NCBI GenBank assembly: GCA_031289995.1
Contig: JAITOI010000132.1
Coordinates: forward strand, 1-6,704
From: Prevotellaceae bacterium
GTDB taxonomy: Bacteria; Bacteroidota; Bacteroidia; Bacteroidales; UBA932
Direction of reading: 5' to 3'
DNA length: 6,704 nt
Shown here: piece by piece, positions 6,187-6,704 of the stretch
Layout: each line of letters begins with the position of its first letter
Position numbering within the stretch: position 1 is the first letter of the stretch
Notes under the pieces: model-generated
Database searches by the model: none
The model's input: the letters and a program-made list of their open reading frames with translations, nothing else
What the model was told of the DNA's origin: nothing
Translations under genes and position numbers: made by a program

Positions 6187-6285
6187 AAATCGACCCCAAA
6201 AAATTTCGTTAACGTTATTTAACTACAATTATCTGCCAAATTATCAGCGAGTTGCAAGAAATTTCAAAAAAAGTGCTCGAAATAG

Positions 6286-6316
6286 TTTGCCAGTTCGGAA
6301 AAAGTCCCTACCTTTG
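6286..6316 (+). promoter_or_regulatory. rRNA operon promoter
   Basis: TTTG at 6286-6289, then exactly 19 nt, then TACCTTTG at 6309-6316. This is a full match to the Bacteroidota sigma-ABfr-type consensus. It lies about 310 bp upstream of the 16S 5' end, and the DNA before it is AT-rich (A and T tracts at 6194-6285), as expected for a strong rRNA promoter. Transcription would start near 6322-6324. Confidence 0.85.
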
Positions 6317-6326
6317 CAGCCCCAAA

Positions 6327-6493
6327 CGAAAACGGGATGGGTCGAAAAACAGACCCAAAACGAAAAACGGATGGGACAAAAAAGCGACCTCGAAACGAAA
6401 AACGGAGGGGTCAAAAAAGCGACCTCGAAGCGAAAAACGGAGAGGTCAAAAAAAGCGACCACGAAGCGAGAAGCGGATGGGTCAAAAAAATGG
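6327..6493 (+). repeat. 35-bp tandem repeat array in the rRNA leader
   Basis: There are four consecutive units and a partial fifth: 6327-6360 (34 bp), 6361-6395 (35), 6396-6430 (35), 6431-6466 (36) and 6467-6493 (truncated). Each starts with CGAAAAACGG or a close variant, continues with a GGGTC-like block and an A-run, and ends in GCGACCTCGAA or similar. In RNA most units can form a small stem across the A-rich loop: 6338-6343 with 6352-6357 (6 bp), 6407-6412 with 6421-6426 (6 bp, one G-U), and 6444-6447 with 6457-6460 (4 bp). In unit two the stem is broken by T to A. The last unit runs straight into the boxA-like site. Confidence 0.85.
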
Positions 6494-6502
6494 TCTTTGA
6501 TA
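6491..6502 (+). promoter_or_regulatory. boxA-like antitermination site
   Basis: TGGTCTTTGATA matches the E. coli rRNA boxA TGCTCTTTAACA at 9 of 12 positions, including the TCTTT core, and lies 127 nt before the 16S 5' end in the transcribed leader. In RNA, boxA binds NusB-NusE (S10) so that polymerase resists Rho while making untranslated rRNA. Position and core make this likely. Confidence 0.6.
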
Positions 6503-6520
6503 TGCTGAAGAGAAAAAAGT

Positions 6521-6540
6521 AGGTAAGGACAATCTTACCT
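6521..6540 (+). other. Perfect 7-bp hairpin in the rRNA leader
   Basis: AGGTAAG (6521-6527) pairs fully with CTTACCT (6534-6540) around a 6-nt loop. It lies 18 nt after the boxA-like site. No T-run follows, so it is not an intrinsic terminator. It could be part of a leader fold or a boxC/nut-like element. Confidence 0.5.
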
Positions 6541-6628
6541 TCAACACTTACAATAAAGCATCAATTTCTTTAATTGGAAAACGATAATCAAGCCAAGGTT
6601 CACTACATTTTAATGTACAGGAAAAATT

Positions 6629-6704
6629 AGAATGAAGAGTTTGATCCTGGCTCAGGATAAACGCTAGCGGCAGGCCTAACACATGCAAGTCGAGGGGCAG
6701 CACG
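6629..6704 (+). rRNA. rrs: 16S ribosomal RNA, 5' end (partial, runs off the window)
   Basis: AGAGTTTGATCCTGGCTCAG at 6636-6655 is the universal 16S 5' sequence (E. coli positions 8-27), which places nucleotide 1 near 6629. It continues with the conserved helix region (AACGCTAGCGGCAGGCCTAA, then CACATGCAAGTCGAGGGGCA). The form GATAAACGCTAGCGGCAGG with GAGGGGCAGCACG is Bacteroidales-like. Only the first 76 nt are present. Transcription is from the promoter at 6286-6316. Confidence 0.97.

Larger units (their letters stand above)
6323..6628 (+). other. rRNA operon transcribed leader
   Basis: This is the roughly 305-nt stretch between the predicted start of transcription and the 16S 5' end. It holds a tandem repeat array, a boxA-like site and a perfect 7-bp hairpin (each listed separately). 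There are also smaller AT-rich palindromes at 6562-6576 (CAATT/AATTG) and 6604-6617 (TACATT/AATGTA). The sequence just before the 16S should pair with DNA beyond the right edge to form the RNase III processing stem, which cannot be tested here. Reading frames open through the array in all three plus frames are a by-product of the repeat and are not called as genes. Confidence 0.75.

Noticed and set aside
6252..6522. Plus-strand frames encoding Lys/Arg-rich repeat proteins before the 16S gene
   Set aside because: All three frames stay open because the 35-bp repeat lacks stop codons and is A-rich. The frames lie in the rRNA leader, two of their starts precede the predicted transcription start, and they end at or beyond the boxA-like site.

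Overview
The window comes from a Bacteroidota chromosome, most likely order Bacteroidales. Three things support this. It carries two type IX secretion genes (porU and porV), a system confined to this phylum. Its promoters have the Bacteroidota form TTTG-N19-21-TAnnTTTG. Its right edge is the 5' end of a 16S rRNA gene with a Bacteroidales-like first variable region. I cannot place the family from 76 bases of 16S.

Layout, left to right. Positions 1-435 hold no convincing gene. They contain a 257-bp segment bounded by 38-bp inverted repeats, a 28-nt palindrome, the left copy of a 62-bp direct repeat, and a 15-bp tandem duplication. Positions 436-1138 are a compact plus-strand toxin-antitoxin unit: a promoter, a 67-aa putative antitoxin, a PIN-domain (VapC-like) toxin overlapping it by ATGA, and an intrinsic terminator. 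Positions 1139-1511 hold a REPIN-like pair of inverted palindromes and the right copy of the 62-bp direct repeat, so the toxin-antitoxin unit sits inside a roughly 1.1-kb direct-repeat-bounded block. Positions 1512-6128 are a minus-strand two-gene operon, porU then porV. Positions 6129-6285 separate the divergent porU and rRNA promoters. From 6286 to the end lie a near-perfect rRNA promoter, a leader of about 300 nt with a 35-bp tandem repeat array running into a boxA-like antitermination site, and the start of the 16S gene.

How the genes work together. PorU and PorV belong to the cell-surface attachment complex of the type IX secretion system. PorV, an outer-membrane beta-barrel, carries secreted cargo bearing a C-terminal signal from the translocon. 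PorU, a gingipain-type cysteine sortase, removes that signal and joins the cargo to surface lipopolysaccharide. The toxin-antitoxin unit looks like an accessory insertion: it is more AT-rich than porU/porV and lies among repeats. The points most worth following up are the tandem array in the rRNA leader, the repeat-bounded toxin-antitoxin cassette, and the inverted-repeat element at the left edge.
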